From assembly GCA_964351995.1 (NCBI GenBank), contig CAYGQE010000027.1:1-64000 (forward strand): a stretch of DNA of 64,000 nt, in the 5' to 3' direction. Under the pieces are notes generated by a model. It did not search any database and had not been told where the DNA came from. It saw nothing but the letters and a program-made list of their open reading frames with translations. Positions 9,172-16,125 of the stretch are shown here, piece after piece. Positions within the stretch are counted from its first letter, which is position 1. Every line of letters starts with the position of its first letter. This DNA comes from SZUA-35 sp964351995. GTDB lineage: Bacteria; Actinomycetota; Acidimicrobiia; Acidimicrobiales; SZUA-35. A program made the translations under genes and the position numbers.

Positions 9172-9813
9172 TCACTGAAGAGTCAAGACCTGCTCACGAT
9201 GGTTCGCTGGTGCCTGCTGCATCATGACAATGCAGGCAAGACACGTCAGGCCGCCAACGGTTGCCATCATGATGGCGGGGTCATCGATCACCGTCTTGGG
9301 ATCGAGGGTGCGGATGAACGGCAGATTGAAGCCGACCATCGCAAGCCCTGCCGCCATCGTGCGAACGAGCGAGTCGATCGACGGCAACGAGGGCCGCTGC
9401 TCGATCATCCACAGCACGAGTGCACCTTGGGCCAGAAGATAGAACGCGCTCGGGTTCACAGCCCCGGCGGCAACGAAGTGGAGATTCATGGCGATGCCGA
9501 GGCCGAGGCCGACGGCGCGGTGGCGGCCGCTCAGCAAACTCGCCGCCGCGATTGCTTGTAAGGCGAGGACGGTAAAGGCGAAGAGGGGCACATTCGGAGC
9601 GACGATCTGGTCGGCGAACGGTTGGTACCAACCGAGTCCGGCGCTCTGATGCTCGAAGAGGAACGCTTGAAGGGCAGAACCGTTCCACCATTGGGCATCG
9701 ATGGATTTGGCCGCCGCAGCGCGGAGCCAGCCGAGTCCAATGAAGATCTCGGTCACAGCGGCCCAAGCGGGTTGATTCCTGAAACGTTCGGTGATGATGC
9801 TCATGGAGGTCAC
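9172..9813 (-). CDS. DoxX-like membrane protein
   Basis: Integral membrane protein of about 213 aa. Hydrophobic segments lie near residues 20-35, 73-95, 100-120, 125-140, 155-175 and 185-200. The arrangement, with an early W-rich loop (DAQWWNGSALQAFL), resembles DoxX/TQO-like proteins, but the match is loose. Enzymatic function is unknown. The start is either the GTG at 9813 or the ATG three codons later. It converges with the phosphotransferase gene, with only 8 nt between the stops. Confidence 0.6.
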   Translation of the reverse strand: MTSMSIITERFRNQPAWAAVTEIFIGLGWLRAAAAKSIDAQWWNGSALQAFLFEHQSAGLGWYQPFADQIVAPNVPLFAFTVLALQAIAAASLLSGRHRAVGLGLGIAMNLHFVAAGAVNPSAFYLLAQGALVLWMIEQRPSLPSIDSLVRTMAAGLAMVGFNLPFIRTLDPKTVIDDPAIMMATVGGLTCLACIVMMQQAPANHREQVLTLQ

Positions 9814-9930
9814 GATCCCGGATCAGTCGCAACAGATCGTCAGCGCTTTGACAAGGTCGTGTAAGGGCTCCGAACTCTGAGCTTCTGATGTGCTTCTGGG
9901 CACCCACTCACTCGCCGCGAGCGGTGGAGA

Positions 9931-10773
9931 TCACGCCACGCAGTGATTGGTCATGGTGCCGATTCCCTCGATGGTGGTGGTGATGATGTCTCCTGGCTGG
10001 AGGAACGTCTGAGTCGCAGCGCCGACGCCTGACGGTGTGCCGGTGAAGATGAGATCACCGGTGCGAAGGGTCAAAACTGCGGAAAGGTAGGTGATCACTT
10101 CCGGAATCGAGAAGATCAGGTTGGAGGTGCGATCGGACTGCTTCGTGTCTCCGTTGACGTCGCACGTGATCGCGAGGTCTGCCGGATCATCGAACGCATC
10201 AGTCGAGACCATCACAGGACCGATCGGGCCGTACGTGTCACGGGACTTGCCGAGGTCGAAGTGAGGAGGCTTCGCCGCAAACTGCAAGGCGCGATCGGAC
10301 ACGTCTTGGCCAACCGTCAGCCCAGCGACGTGGTTCCAGGCGTCCTCCGCTGCGATATCGCGGCCGGGCTGGCCAATCACCACCACGAGTTCGGCCTCCC
10401 AGTCCGCTGTCGTCGAGCGCAGTTCGACATCGGCGTCGGGAGCAACGATGCAACTTGGGAACTTCGTGAACACCAACGGGTTCGCAGGCAGTTCCATGGC
10501 CGATTCAGCCGCATGGTCCCGGTAGTTGAGGCCAATGGCGAACACGTTGCGAGGTTCGGGGATCGGGGCCCGTACGTCGGCTTTTGCGAGCGTCCCGCTT
10601 GGCGTCGCAGCATTCAGCCCTGCGGAAGCGTCGCTGAGTGCTGCGGGATTGGTGATGGCGATCATCGGGTTCGAGTCGATGGCGCCGTTGGTCAAGGCTG
10701 CGGCGTCGAACCAGTTGCCGTGTTGGTCGACGAGAGCAGATCGGCCGGCAACGTTTGCGAGTCGGAATGGCAT
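9931..10773 (-). CDS. Fumarylacetoacetate hydrolase family protein
   Basis: FAH-superfamily enzyme of 280 aa, a metal-dependent C-C bond hydrolase or decarboxylase. Signatures are IGLNYRDHAAE (near residue 78) and the acidic metal site in DWEAELVVVIG (near residue 125). Also present are GQDVSDRALQF and the C-terminal DLIFTGTPSGVG (near residue 250). Likely substrates are beta-diketo acids or acylpyruvates; the exact one is not deducible. The start at 10773 is supported by an AAGGAA ribosome-binding site. A longer open frame to 10833 exists without support. Confidence 0.88.
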   Translation of the reverse strand: MPFRLANVAGRSALVDQHGNWFDAAALTNGAIDSNPMIAITNPAALSDASAGLNAATPSGTLAKADVRAPIPEPRNVFAIGLNYRDHAAESAMELPANPLVFTKFPSCIVAPDADVELRSTTADWEAELVVVIGQPGRDIAAEDAWNHVAGLTVGQDVSDRALQFAAKPPHFDLGKSRDTYGPIGPVMVSTDAFDDPADLAITCDVNGDTKQSDRTSNLIFSIPEVITYLSAVLTLRTGDLIFTGTPSGVGAATQTFLQPGDIITTTIEGIGTMTNHCVA

Positions 10774-10895
10774 TGTTGTTCCTTGGACTGGGTTGGGCGA
10801 GTCGGGACCAGACAGGAAGTGGCGTCGGCCCAAGCATCATCATGACTGCTGCACCAGCGTGGCGACGGCCTGGTCGAGTCCAAATCGGAACGGGC

Positions 10896-10932
10896 CAAAA
10901 TGGCAACAGGCCAGGGCGTGAGCCCTGGCCTG
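10896..10932 (-). terminator. Rho-independent terminator of the tRNA operon
   Basis: Read on the minus strand, a perfect 11-bp stem (CAGGCCAGGGC, loop TCAC, GCCCTGGCCTG) is followed by TTGCCATTTT. It lies 8 nt beyond the tRNA-Phe 3' end, so it closes the Glu-Asp-Phe tRNA transcript. Confidence 0.75.
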
Positions 10933-10940
10933 CTGATGTG

Positions 10941-11013
10941 TGGTCGGGACCGGCGTCGATCCGGTGACCTACCGCTTTTCAGGCGGTCGCTCTGCCAACT
11001 GAGCTACCCGACC
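10941..11013 (-). tRNA. tRNA-Phe (GAA)
   Basis: A 73-nt cloverleaf. The acceptor arms GGTCGGG and CCCGACC pair fully, the discriminator is A, and the 3' CCA is not encoded. The anticodon loop is CTGAAAA, giving anticodon GAA. It is the last gene of a three-tRNA operon and is followed by a terminator hairpin. Confidence 0.97.
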
Positions 11014-11051
11014 GTGTATTGAGTTCGGGCCCTGGGGCTCTCTCTCAAACC

Positions 11052-11186
11052 GGTGACATTCGCCGGGGCGAATGTCACCACTTCGGGTCTGTGCTGAGCT
11101 TGCGCTGGGCAAGCCCCTCGCACATGACGAAGAATCTGCGCTAGCAGATTCTTCAAGGAACTGAGGCCCGCTAGGGCCGAAGTTCC
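11052..11186 (-). repeat. Run of stem-loops between tRNA-Asp and tRNA-Phe
   Basis: Three strong hairpins and one weaker one fill the 175-nt spacer. The first is GGTGACATTCGC/GCGAATGTCACC (12 bp, 11052-11079). The second is GCTTGC/GCAAGC (about 11099-11115). The third is GAAGAATCTGC/GCAGATTCTTC with loop GCTA (11 bp, 11129-11154). The fourth has nested arms GGAACT and GGCCC around another GCTA loop, with GA opposite GA (11157-11186). None is followed by a T-tract. They could be processing signals, pauses or protein-binding sites. Confidence 0.6.
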
Positions 11187-11188
11187 AG

Positions 11189-11263
11189 CGGTCCCGACGA
11201 GATTTGAACTCGCGACCTCCGCCTTGACAGGGCGGCGTGCACTCCAGACTGCACTACGGGACC
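11189..11263 (-). tRNA. tRNA-Asp (GTC)
   Basis: A 75-nt cloverleaf. Acceptor arms GGTCCCG and CGGGACC pair, and the discriminator is G as expected for tRNA-Asp. The anticodon loop CTGTCAA gives anticodon GTC. It is the middle gene of the Glu-Asp-Phe operon; the 3' CCA is not encoded. Confidence 0.97.
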
Positions 11264-11403
11264 TCGCCACTCCTCGCAAGCAAGCCTGCGGTGAGAGACC
11301 GGTGACTATAGGGGTTGTGAGCGGTTTCGCCTCAAACTTCTGCGAATGCCACAACTCGACTTCGCTCTACTGTGACTCTCCTACATTTTCCCTCGTCACT
11401 GCG

Positions 11404-11476
11404 TACCCCCAACGGGATTCGAACCCGTGTTACTGCCGTGAAAGGGCAGTGTCCTAGGCCGCTGAACGATGGGGGC
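11404..11476 (-). tRNA. tRNA-Glu (TTC)
   Basis: A 73-nt cloverleaf. The acceptor arm GCCCCCA pairs with TGGGGGT (G-T at position 1-72), and the discriminator is A. The anticodon loop CTTTCAC gives anticodon TTC. It is the first gene of the tRNA operon. Its product, once charged, is also the substrate of HemA encoded at 56.9 kb. Confidence 0.97.
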
Positions 11477-11496
11477 CAGAAGTGCCCGAGGGCGCT

Positions 11497-11547
11497 CCAC
11501 CCCAATACGGGGTGGCGACATGTTAGCACTGCCGATGAGTGGTCCAA
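11497..11547 (-). promoter_or_regulatory. Promoter and leader hairpin of the tRNA operon
   Basis: On the minus strand TTGGAC (-35, 11542-11547) and TAACAT (-10, 11520-11525) are 16 nt apart. A 7-bp hairpin (CCACCCC/GGGGTGG, 11497-11515) lies in the expected leader before tRNA-Glu. This is the only clear two-box sigma-70-type promoter I could read with confidence. Confidence 0.6.
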
Positions 11548-11587
11548 CGGGTGTTTCTGCTGACGGGTTCGGGTTGGCCAGCCCAGC

Positions 11588-11593
11588 TAGGGT
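11588..11593 (+). promoter_or_regulatory. Leaderless -10 box of plsY
   Basis: TAGGGT lies 6 nt before the GTG start at 11600, without a ribosome-binding site. Confidence 0.5.
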
Positions 11594-11599
11594 CACTCC

Positions 11600-12241
11600 G
11601 TGTTCAGCCCGGCCTGCCGCTTCACTCGATCTGTGCCAGTCGCTCGGGTTCGGCGTGGACTGGTTTCGGTTGGCGTCGGCTATCTGCTCGGCACCCTGCC
11701 GAGTGCAGATCTCGTTGCTCGACGCTTTGCCGGAGCTGACCCGCGGTCGGCTGGTTCGGGAAACCCAGGAGCGGCCAATGTGGCCTCAGTCATCGGGCCA
11801 TTGGCCGGTTTGTTGGTTCTCGCTGCCGACATCGCGAAAGGTGCTGCCGCTGGGCGAGTTGGCGGCCGGCTCAGTGGCGCCGTTGGGGCGGACCTTGCGG
11901 CCACCTTCGCTGTGGTCGGCCACTGCTACCCCGTGTGGACTGGCTTCAAGGGCGGCAAAGGTGTCGCCACGAGCGTTGGACAGGTGCTCGCCACCTTGCC
12001 CGCCTACTTCCCAGTTGACGTTGCGGTCGCCGTGGCAACGTCGGCACTGCCGTGGTGGAAGCAGCGAGCCTTCGCAGCAACGATGTCGGCATCTGCTGCT
12101 TGGATCTTGGGCGCCGCATTGTGGTGGCGTCGGCAATGGCCGAATGCCTGGGGGCCGGCCCCTGGACCGACCCGACCACTTGCTGCGTTCGCCTCGTCGG
12201 CCGTGATCTGCCGACGATTTCTCGATGGAGCCCGATCGTGA
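11600..12241 (+). CDS. plsY: Glycerol-3-phosphate acyltransferase PlsY
   Basis: Integral membrane acyltransferase of 213 aa that moves the acyl group from acyl phosphate to glycerol 3-phosphate, starting phospholipid synthesis. The three PlsY motifs are visible: GYLLGTLPSADLVAR (near residue 27), GSGNPGAANV (near residue 52, the phosphate-binding loop) and GHCYPVWTGFKGGKGVATS (near residue 106). The C-terminal part is more divergent than usual. The GTG start fits a leaderless transcript. The downstream DegV gene overlaps by 4 nt (GTGA). DegV/FakB proteins bind fatty acids for phosphorylation to acyl phosphate, so the pairing makes biochemical sense. Confidence 0.9.
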   Translation: MFSPACRFTRSVPVARVRRGLVSVGVGYLLGTLPSADLVARRFAGADPRSAGSGNPGAANVASVIGPLAGLLVLAADIAKGAAAGRVGGRLSGAVGADLAATFAVVGHCYPVWTGFKGGKGVATSVGQVLATLPAYFPVDVAVAVATSALPWWKQRAFAATMSASAAWILGAALWWRRQWPNAWGPAPGPTRPLAAFASSAVICRRFLDGARS

Positions 12242-13080
12242 TCTCTCTGATCACCGATTCGGCTTCGCAGCTGCCGATGGCGCTTGCTGGTCGGCTGGGG
12301 GTGAGGGTCGTGCCGGTAACGGTCACGATCGATGGTTCTGATCACCTCGAAGGCGTGACGCTCAGCGCAGACTCGTTCTACGCCATGCTCGATCGAGCGG
12401 AGGCACTACCAACGATCACGACGAGCCAGCCATCAGCTTCTGCGTTCGTGTCTGCATTCCAAGCCGAGATCGACGCCGGTGCCTCTGCGGTGCTTGCCAT
12501 TCTCGTGGGCTCTGCCTACTCCGGGGCGGTGAACAGCGCAGAGCTTGCAGCCCGAACGGTTCGTGTTCGCTTCCCGGACGTCACTGTCGAGATCGTTGAT
12601 TCCCAGACCGCCTCGTTCGGTATCTCGTGCGCAGTGTTGGCGGCGGCATCGGCTGTTGCCTCCGGGGCGACGCTTGCCAACGCAAAGCAAGCAGCGCTGG
12701 ATCGAGCAGCGGTGACGAGCTCGGTCTTCATGATCGACGGGACGGAACTGGCCCGCCGCTCGGGTCGTTTCAACGAGGTCGACCTCGGCTCGGGTGTTCC
12801 CGTGCTGGCATCGGGTCCCGAAGGGCTGTCGTCTCTGGGTGAGGTTCGCAGTATCACCGATGGTGTCGACCTCATGGCAGAAAACTTGCTGAGCCGAGCG
12901 CCCCGAGTGGTGGTGGCGGTCGGTCGAGCTTCCGCGGCAACCGACCCGGTCACGAACGCACTCGTTGAACGCTTGCGCGAGGCTCCGACCGTCGTCGATC
13001 TGATCGACTACCGAGTCGGCCCATCGATTGCGGCCCACACCGGCCCGAACACCGTCGGCGGGTTCTCGTTTCCGGCCTGA
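12238..13080 (+). CDS. DegV family fatty-acid-binding protein
   Basis: DegV/FakB-type protein of 280 aa. The N-terminus ISLITDSASQLP is the family hallmark, placing the Asp-Ser motif that contacts the lipid carboxylate. A second signature is TTSQPSASAFVSAF (near residue 62). In Firmicutes FakB presents fatty acids to the kinase FakA, producing acyl phosphate for PlsX/PlsY. No FakA-type kinase gene is in this window. The GTG start at 12238 overlaps the plsY stop, so the two are translationally coupled. A much longer open frame upstream is the plsY gene read in another frame. Confidence 0.88.
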   Translation: MISLITDSASQLPMALAGRLGVRVVPVTVTIDGSDHLEGVTLSADSFYAMLDRAEALPTITTSQPSASAFVSAFQAEIDAGASAVLAILVGSAYSGAVNSAELAARTVRVRFPDVTVEIVDSQTASFGISCAVLAAASAVASGATLANAKQAALDRAAVTSSVFMIDGTELARRSGRFNEVDLGSGVPVLASGPEGLSSLGEVRSITDGVDLMAENLLSRAPRVVVAVGRASAATDPVTNALVERLREAPTVVDLIDYRVGPSIAAHTGPNTVGGFSFPA

Positions 13081-13109
13081 GCGACACTCAGAGCAAGAAA
13101 CACTGATCG

Positions 13110-13592
13110 CTACTCGGTGCCGCCGCGGGGGAGCGTGCCGCTGAGTGCCGCCACGATTTCGTGCAAGACAGCGCCGAGCACGTGGTAGATCTCCATCAAG
13201 TGTCCTTCAGGGCTGTCCGGGTCGAGTTCGGAGCCGTCGTCGTCTTCTGAAACGTCGAGTCGGGTGCCAAGGACGAGTCGAAGGTCGTTGGTCAGCGCCA
13301 TCCAGTCGGTCAGTTCGTCTTCGGTGAGAACCTCGCTGCCCGCCGTACGCCTCACGGTCTCGATGGACGCTCGCCGCTGGTCGGTCAGCGACGAACGGGC
13401 GAGGATCTGATAGCCGGCATCCTTCTCTTCATCGTCGGTGTAAGCAGTAGGGAAAAGTCTGCGCAACTCCGGGGTGTCGGAGTCGAGCATGTCGTCCAGT
13501 TGCTCGCCCAAATCGACCAATAGGTCGGGGATGCCGCTGTGGAATGCCTGGATGAAGGTGCCGTCTCGACGTCGTCGAATCATGGAGCTCAT
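13110..13592 (-). CDS. DUF2017 family protein
   Basis: Conserved actinobacterial protein of 160 aa, function unknown. It starts MSSMIRRRRDGTF, is acidic in the middle (DVSEDDDGSELDPDSPEGH) and has a helical C-terminal segment (HLMEIYHVLGAVLHEIVAAL). Its ATG overlaps the stop of clpS (ATGA), a gene order known from many actinobacteria, so it may work with the ClpS/ClpP degradation pathway. No catalytic motif or membrane helix is seen. It is the last gene of the ctaA-clpS-DUF2017 operon. Confidence 0.82.
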   Translation of the reverse strand: MSSMIRRRRDGTFIQAFHSGIPDLLVDLGEQLDDMLDSDTPELRRLFPTAYTDDEEKDAGYQILARSSLTDQRRASIETVRRTAGSEVLTEDELTDWMALTNDLRLVLGTRLDVSEDDDGSELDPDSPEGHLMEIYHVLGAVLHEIVAALSGTLPRGGTE

Positions 13593-13888
13593 GAACTCTG
13601 CTGCTCCATGGTTGCCCACAGTCCGGCGCCGTGGAGCTTGTGAACGTCGGCCTCGGCCTCTGTTCGATCGCCTGACGAAACAACAGCACGGCCCTTTTCG
13701 TGGACATCGAGCATCAGCCGCTCTGCCTTCTTCTTGCTGAAGCCAAAGAGCTTCTGGAACACGTAGGTCACGTAAAAGGTCGTGTTGATCGGATCGTTCC
13801 ACACGATCACCATCCACGGCAGGTCGGTGGCGACGAGCGTGTCGCCCTCAGCCTCCTGTGCGCCTTCGGGCAGGATGGGATCAGCCAT
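13589..13888 (-). CDS. clpS: ATP-dependent Clp protease adaptor ClpS
   Basis: ClpS (99 aa) delivers N-degron substrates to the Clp ATPase. The core reads MVIVWNDPINTTFYV (near residue 31), with the conserved Asn-Asp of the N-degron pocket. It is followed by AERLMLDVHEKGRAVV (near residue 60) and a C-terminal AEADVHKLHGAGLWATME. The ATG at 13888 lies inside the last codons of ctaA (8-nt overlap), and its own stop overlaps the DUF2017 start. A longer open frame upstream is the ctaA gene in another frame. Confidence 0.93.
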   Translation of the reverse strand: MADPILPEGAQEAEGDTLVATDLPWMVIVWNDPINTTFYVTYVFQKLFGFSKKKAERLMLDVHEKGRAVVSSGDRTEAEADVHKLHGAGLWATMEQQSS

Positions 13889-14849
13889 GGGCAAGGTCGC
13901 GCTCAGGGCGAGGGTCGGCGGTGAGCGTCGCCGGCTCGAGGTCCTCGACGGGACGCTCGAAGAAACCAAGGTGCATCCGCAGTACGAGAAGGAAAAACAC
14001 GACGGCGCCAACGATGTGGACCATGACCAGCGCGGGTGGCAGGCCGAGGTTGTACTGCACATAGCCAAGGATCCCTTGGGCGACGGCGACGGCGATGGGA
14101 GCTTGGAGGGCGGTCGGTGGAATGCCCTCACGCTGCATGCGGACGGCGAGCATCACGAGGGTCATCAACGTGATCCACGCGGTCACGCCGTGGAGTCGGG
14201 CGACGTCTCCGAGGTCGAAATTCAGCCGATCAGCTCGAAAGTCGCCGCTGTTCGGACCGGTCCCGGTGACGACGGTGCCCGTGACGAGGAGAACGCTGGT
14301 CACGATGACGGTCCAAAGGCTGTGTTTGGTGAGATGCGGTGGGAGCGTTGACGTCGGGCGGCCCTGGCCGCCCTTTGCCTTGAAGAACAGCACCGCCGTG
14401 CTCCACAGCAGAACCATCGAGAGCAAGAAGTGGGAGCTCACGAGCAGAGGATGCAGATCCATGAGCACCGTGATGCCGCCGAGAACGATCTGGGCGGCGA
14501 CGCCGGCAACGAGGTACCAGCTCCAAACGATCAGGTCGCTGCGACGGGGAGATCGCCGGTATGCCTGAAGCACAGCAGCACCAACGCCCAAGCTGACGAC
14601 ACCGGAGAGCAGACGGTTTCCGAACTCGATCCACGGATGGAACCCCCACTCGGGCGCGAACTCTTCTTCACTGCACGTGGGCCAGTCCTCGCAACCAAGG
14701 CCGGACTCGGTCAATCGGACCAGGGCTCCGGTGAAGACGATGAGTGTGAGGAGCGTCCCGGCCACCAGGACCACACGCCGGTAGGCCCGCGGGCTGACAC
14801 CCCGAGACGGGCGATCGTCGATTGCTGTGTCCGTGCCGTTGTCAGACAT
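13881..14849 (-). CDS. ctaA: Heme A synthase (COX15/CtaA)
   Basis: Integral membrane enzyme of 322 aa with about eight helices that oxidises the C8 methyl of heme O to give heme A for the caa3 oxidase. Signatures are GALVRLTESGLGCEDWPTC (near residue 41), containing the CtaA cysteine pair region, and EFGNRLLSG with the conserved heme-ligand region. Paired histidines of the second half lie in RLHGVTAW and HIVGAVVF. The gene diverges from ctaB, which makes its substrate. It leads an operon with clpS. The ATG at 14849 is 7 nt from a TAGCTT box, suggesting a leaderless transcript. Confidence 0.94.
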   Translation of the reverse strand: MSDNGTDTAIDDRPSRGVSPRAYRRVVLVAGTLLTLIVFTGALVRLTESGLGCEDWPTCSEEEFAPEWGFHPWIEFGNRLLSGVVSLGVGAAVLQAYRRSPRRSDLIVWSWYLVAGVAAQIVLGGITVLMDLHPLLVSSHFLLSMVLLWSTAVLFFKAKGGQGRPTSTLPPHLTKHSLWTVIVTSVLLVTGTVVTGTGPNSGDFRADRLNFDLGDVARLHGVTAWITLMTLVMLAVRMQREGIPPTALQAPIAVAVAQGILGYVQYNLGLPPALVMVHIVGAVVFFLLVLRMHLGFFERPVEDLEPATLTADPRPERDLAHG

Positions 14850-14856
14850 GAGTGAA

Positions 14857-14862
14857 AAGCTA
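14857..14862 (-). promoter_or_regulatory. Leaderless -10 box of ctaA
   Basis: Minus-strand TAGCTT lies 7 nt before the ctaA ATG. No Shine-Dalgarno sequence is seen. Confidence 0.5.
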
Positions 14863-14949
14863 TGTCACCGGTGCCGGTTGTGGGCAGTCCGTTGGCGAGT
14901 TTCTTTGAGCCGTCTTCCCCGCGGCTTCGGTCCGGTGTCGTCACCTCGG

Positions 14950-14955
14950 TAGTCT
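14950..14955 (+). promoter_or_regulatory. Leaderless -10 box of ctaB
   Basis: TAGTCT lies 7 nt before the ctaB GTG. The divergent ctaA and ctaB -10 boxes are about 90 nt apart, leaving room for shared regulation. Confidence 0.55.
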
Positions 14956-14962
14956 CTGGGCC

Positions 14963-15868
14963 GTGGCTGTCACTGCTTTGTCGACGCGCTCTCGTACCAG
15001 TTCGTTCATAGCGCTTACGAAACCGCGCATCATCGAGCTCCTGCTGGTCTCCACGGTGCCAACGATGATTCTGGCCGAACGCGGCATGCCGTCGCTGTGG
15101 CTGATGGTGGCGACGGTGGTTGGTGGCACTTTTGCCGCTGGCGGCGCCAACGCCATCAACATGTACGTCGATCGTGACATCGATGGCGAGATGGAACGCA
15201 CGAAGAATCGTCCACTTGTCACCGGAGAGATTCAGCCGACCGAGGCGCTTGTCTTCGCCATCGGACTCGAAGTCATCGCCTTCGTCTGGTTGTGGACCTT
15301 CGTGAACCTGCTCTCTGCAGCGTTGGCGGTTGCCGCATGCCTCTTCTACGTGTTCGTCTACACGATCTGGCTGAAGCGCACGTCGAAACAGAACATCGTG
15401 ATCGGTGGTGCTGCCGGCGCCATGCCGGCACTGATCGGCTGGTCTTCGGTGACCAACAGCGTGGAATTGCCGGCAATCATCTTGTTCCTGATCGTGTTCT
15501 TCTGGACGCCGCCACACTTCTGGGCGCTGGCCATTCGCTATTCCGATGACTATGCCCAGGCGAGCGTCCCGATGATGCCGGTCGTCGACGGCCAAAAGGC
15601 CACCGCCAGGCAGATCCTCGTGTACTCGATCTTTGTCTGGGGCTGCAGCCTGTGGCTTTGGCCCGCTGCGGACATGGGCTGGATCTATCTCATCGCAGCG
15701 ATCGGTATCGGTGCGATGTTCACCGGCGGCGCCGCCCAAATGGTGCGCGAAGCCGACCCAGCTCGTCTCGAAAAGCTCGCCATTCGTTACTTCTCGTTCT
15801 CCATCACGCACCTCACGGTTCTCTTCGGGGCGGTGGCGATCGACCAGCTCGTTGGTTGGGGCGTCTGA
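14963..15868 (+). CDS. ctaB: Protoheme IX farnesyltransferase
   Basis: Membrane UbiA-family prenyltransferase (301 aa) converting heme B to heme O. The first aspartate-rich motif is NMYVDRDIDGEMERTKNRPL (near residue 66), with both Mg-diphosphate Asp residues and the TxxRP-like end. The second half has TIWLKRTSKQN and the DYAQASVPMMPVVDG region (near residue 194). Nine or so helices are apparent. It acts immediately before CtaA, which is encoded divergently. The GTG start fits the leaderless -10 box. Confidence 0.96.
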   Translation: MAVTALSTRSRTSSFIALTKPRIIELLLVSTVPTMILAERGMPSLWLMVATVVGGTFAAGGANAINMYVDRDIDGEMERTKNRPLVTGEIQPTEALVFAIGLEVIAFVWLWTFVNLLSAALAVAACLFYVFVYTIWLKRTSKQNIVIGGAAGAMPALIGWSSVTNSVELPAIILFLIVFFWTPPHFWALAIRYSDDYAQASVPMMPVVDGQKATARQILVYSIFVWGCSLWLWPAADMGWIYLIAAIGIGAMFTGGAAQMVREADPARLEKLAIRYFSFSITHLTVLFGAVAIDQLVGWGV

Positions 15869-15971
15869 AGACATTTCATTGTGGCGTCGAAGGCGGTTAC
15901 AGTACGGCGGCGCTCTGCAGCCTTTGGCACCCTCGTGCCGTTGGAACGCAGCACTCGCTAACCCAATGTCC

Positions 15972-16015
15972 GTTGTTCGTCAGTTCGCTTGACGAGTCAA
16001 CATCTCCTGGTTTTT
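15972..16015 (+). terminator. Candidate terminator or attenuator between ctaB and the oxidase cluster
   Basis: An imperfect hairpin (GTTG-TTCGTCA with TGACGAGTCAAC, 15972-16001) is followed after 7 nt by TTTTTGTT. It sits within a 257-nt gap that is AT-richer than its surroundings and otherwise holds no gene. It may end ctaB transcripts or lie in the leader of the downstream array. Confidence 0.35.
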
Positions 16016-16125
16016 GTTCAAATTTTCCTTGATCGACCCTGAATGATGCTGTTCAGTGCCGATGTTCTCTACGGTGTTCTTTTGCACCGTCCCGATTCAC
16101 CACCGCCGATGAGGTCCCCGCTTTC

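Noticed and set aside
14711..15874. A 387-codon minus-strand open frame opposite ctaB
   Set aside because: It covers the confident ctaB gene and part of ctaA's region with His/Asp/Arg-rich sequence and no recognisable domain.
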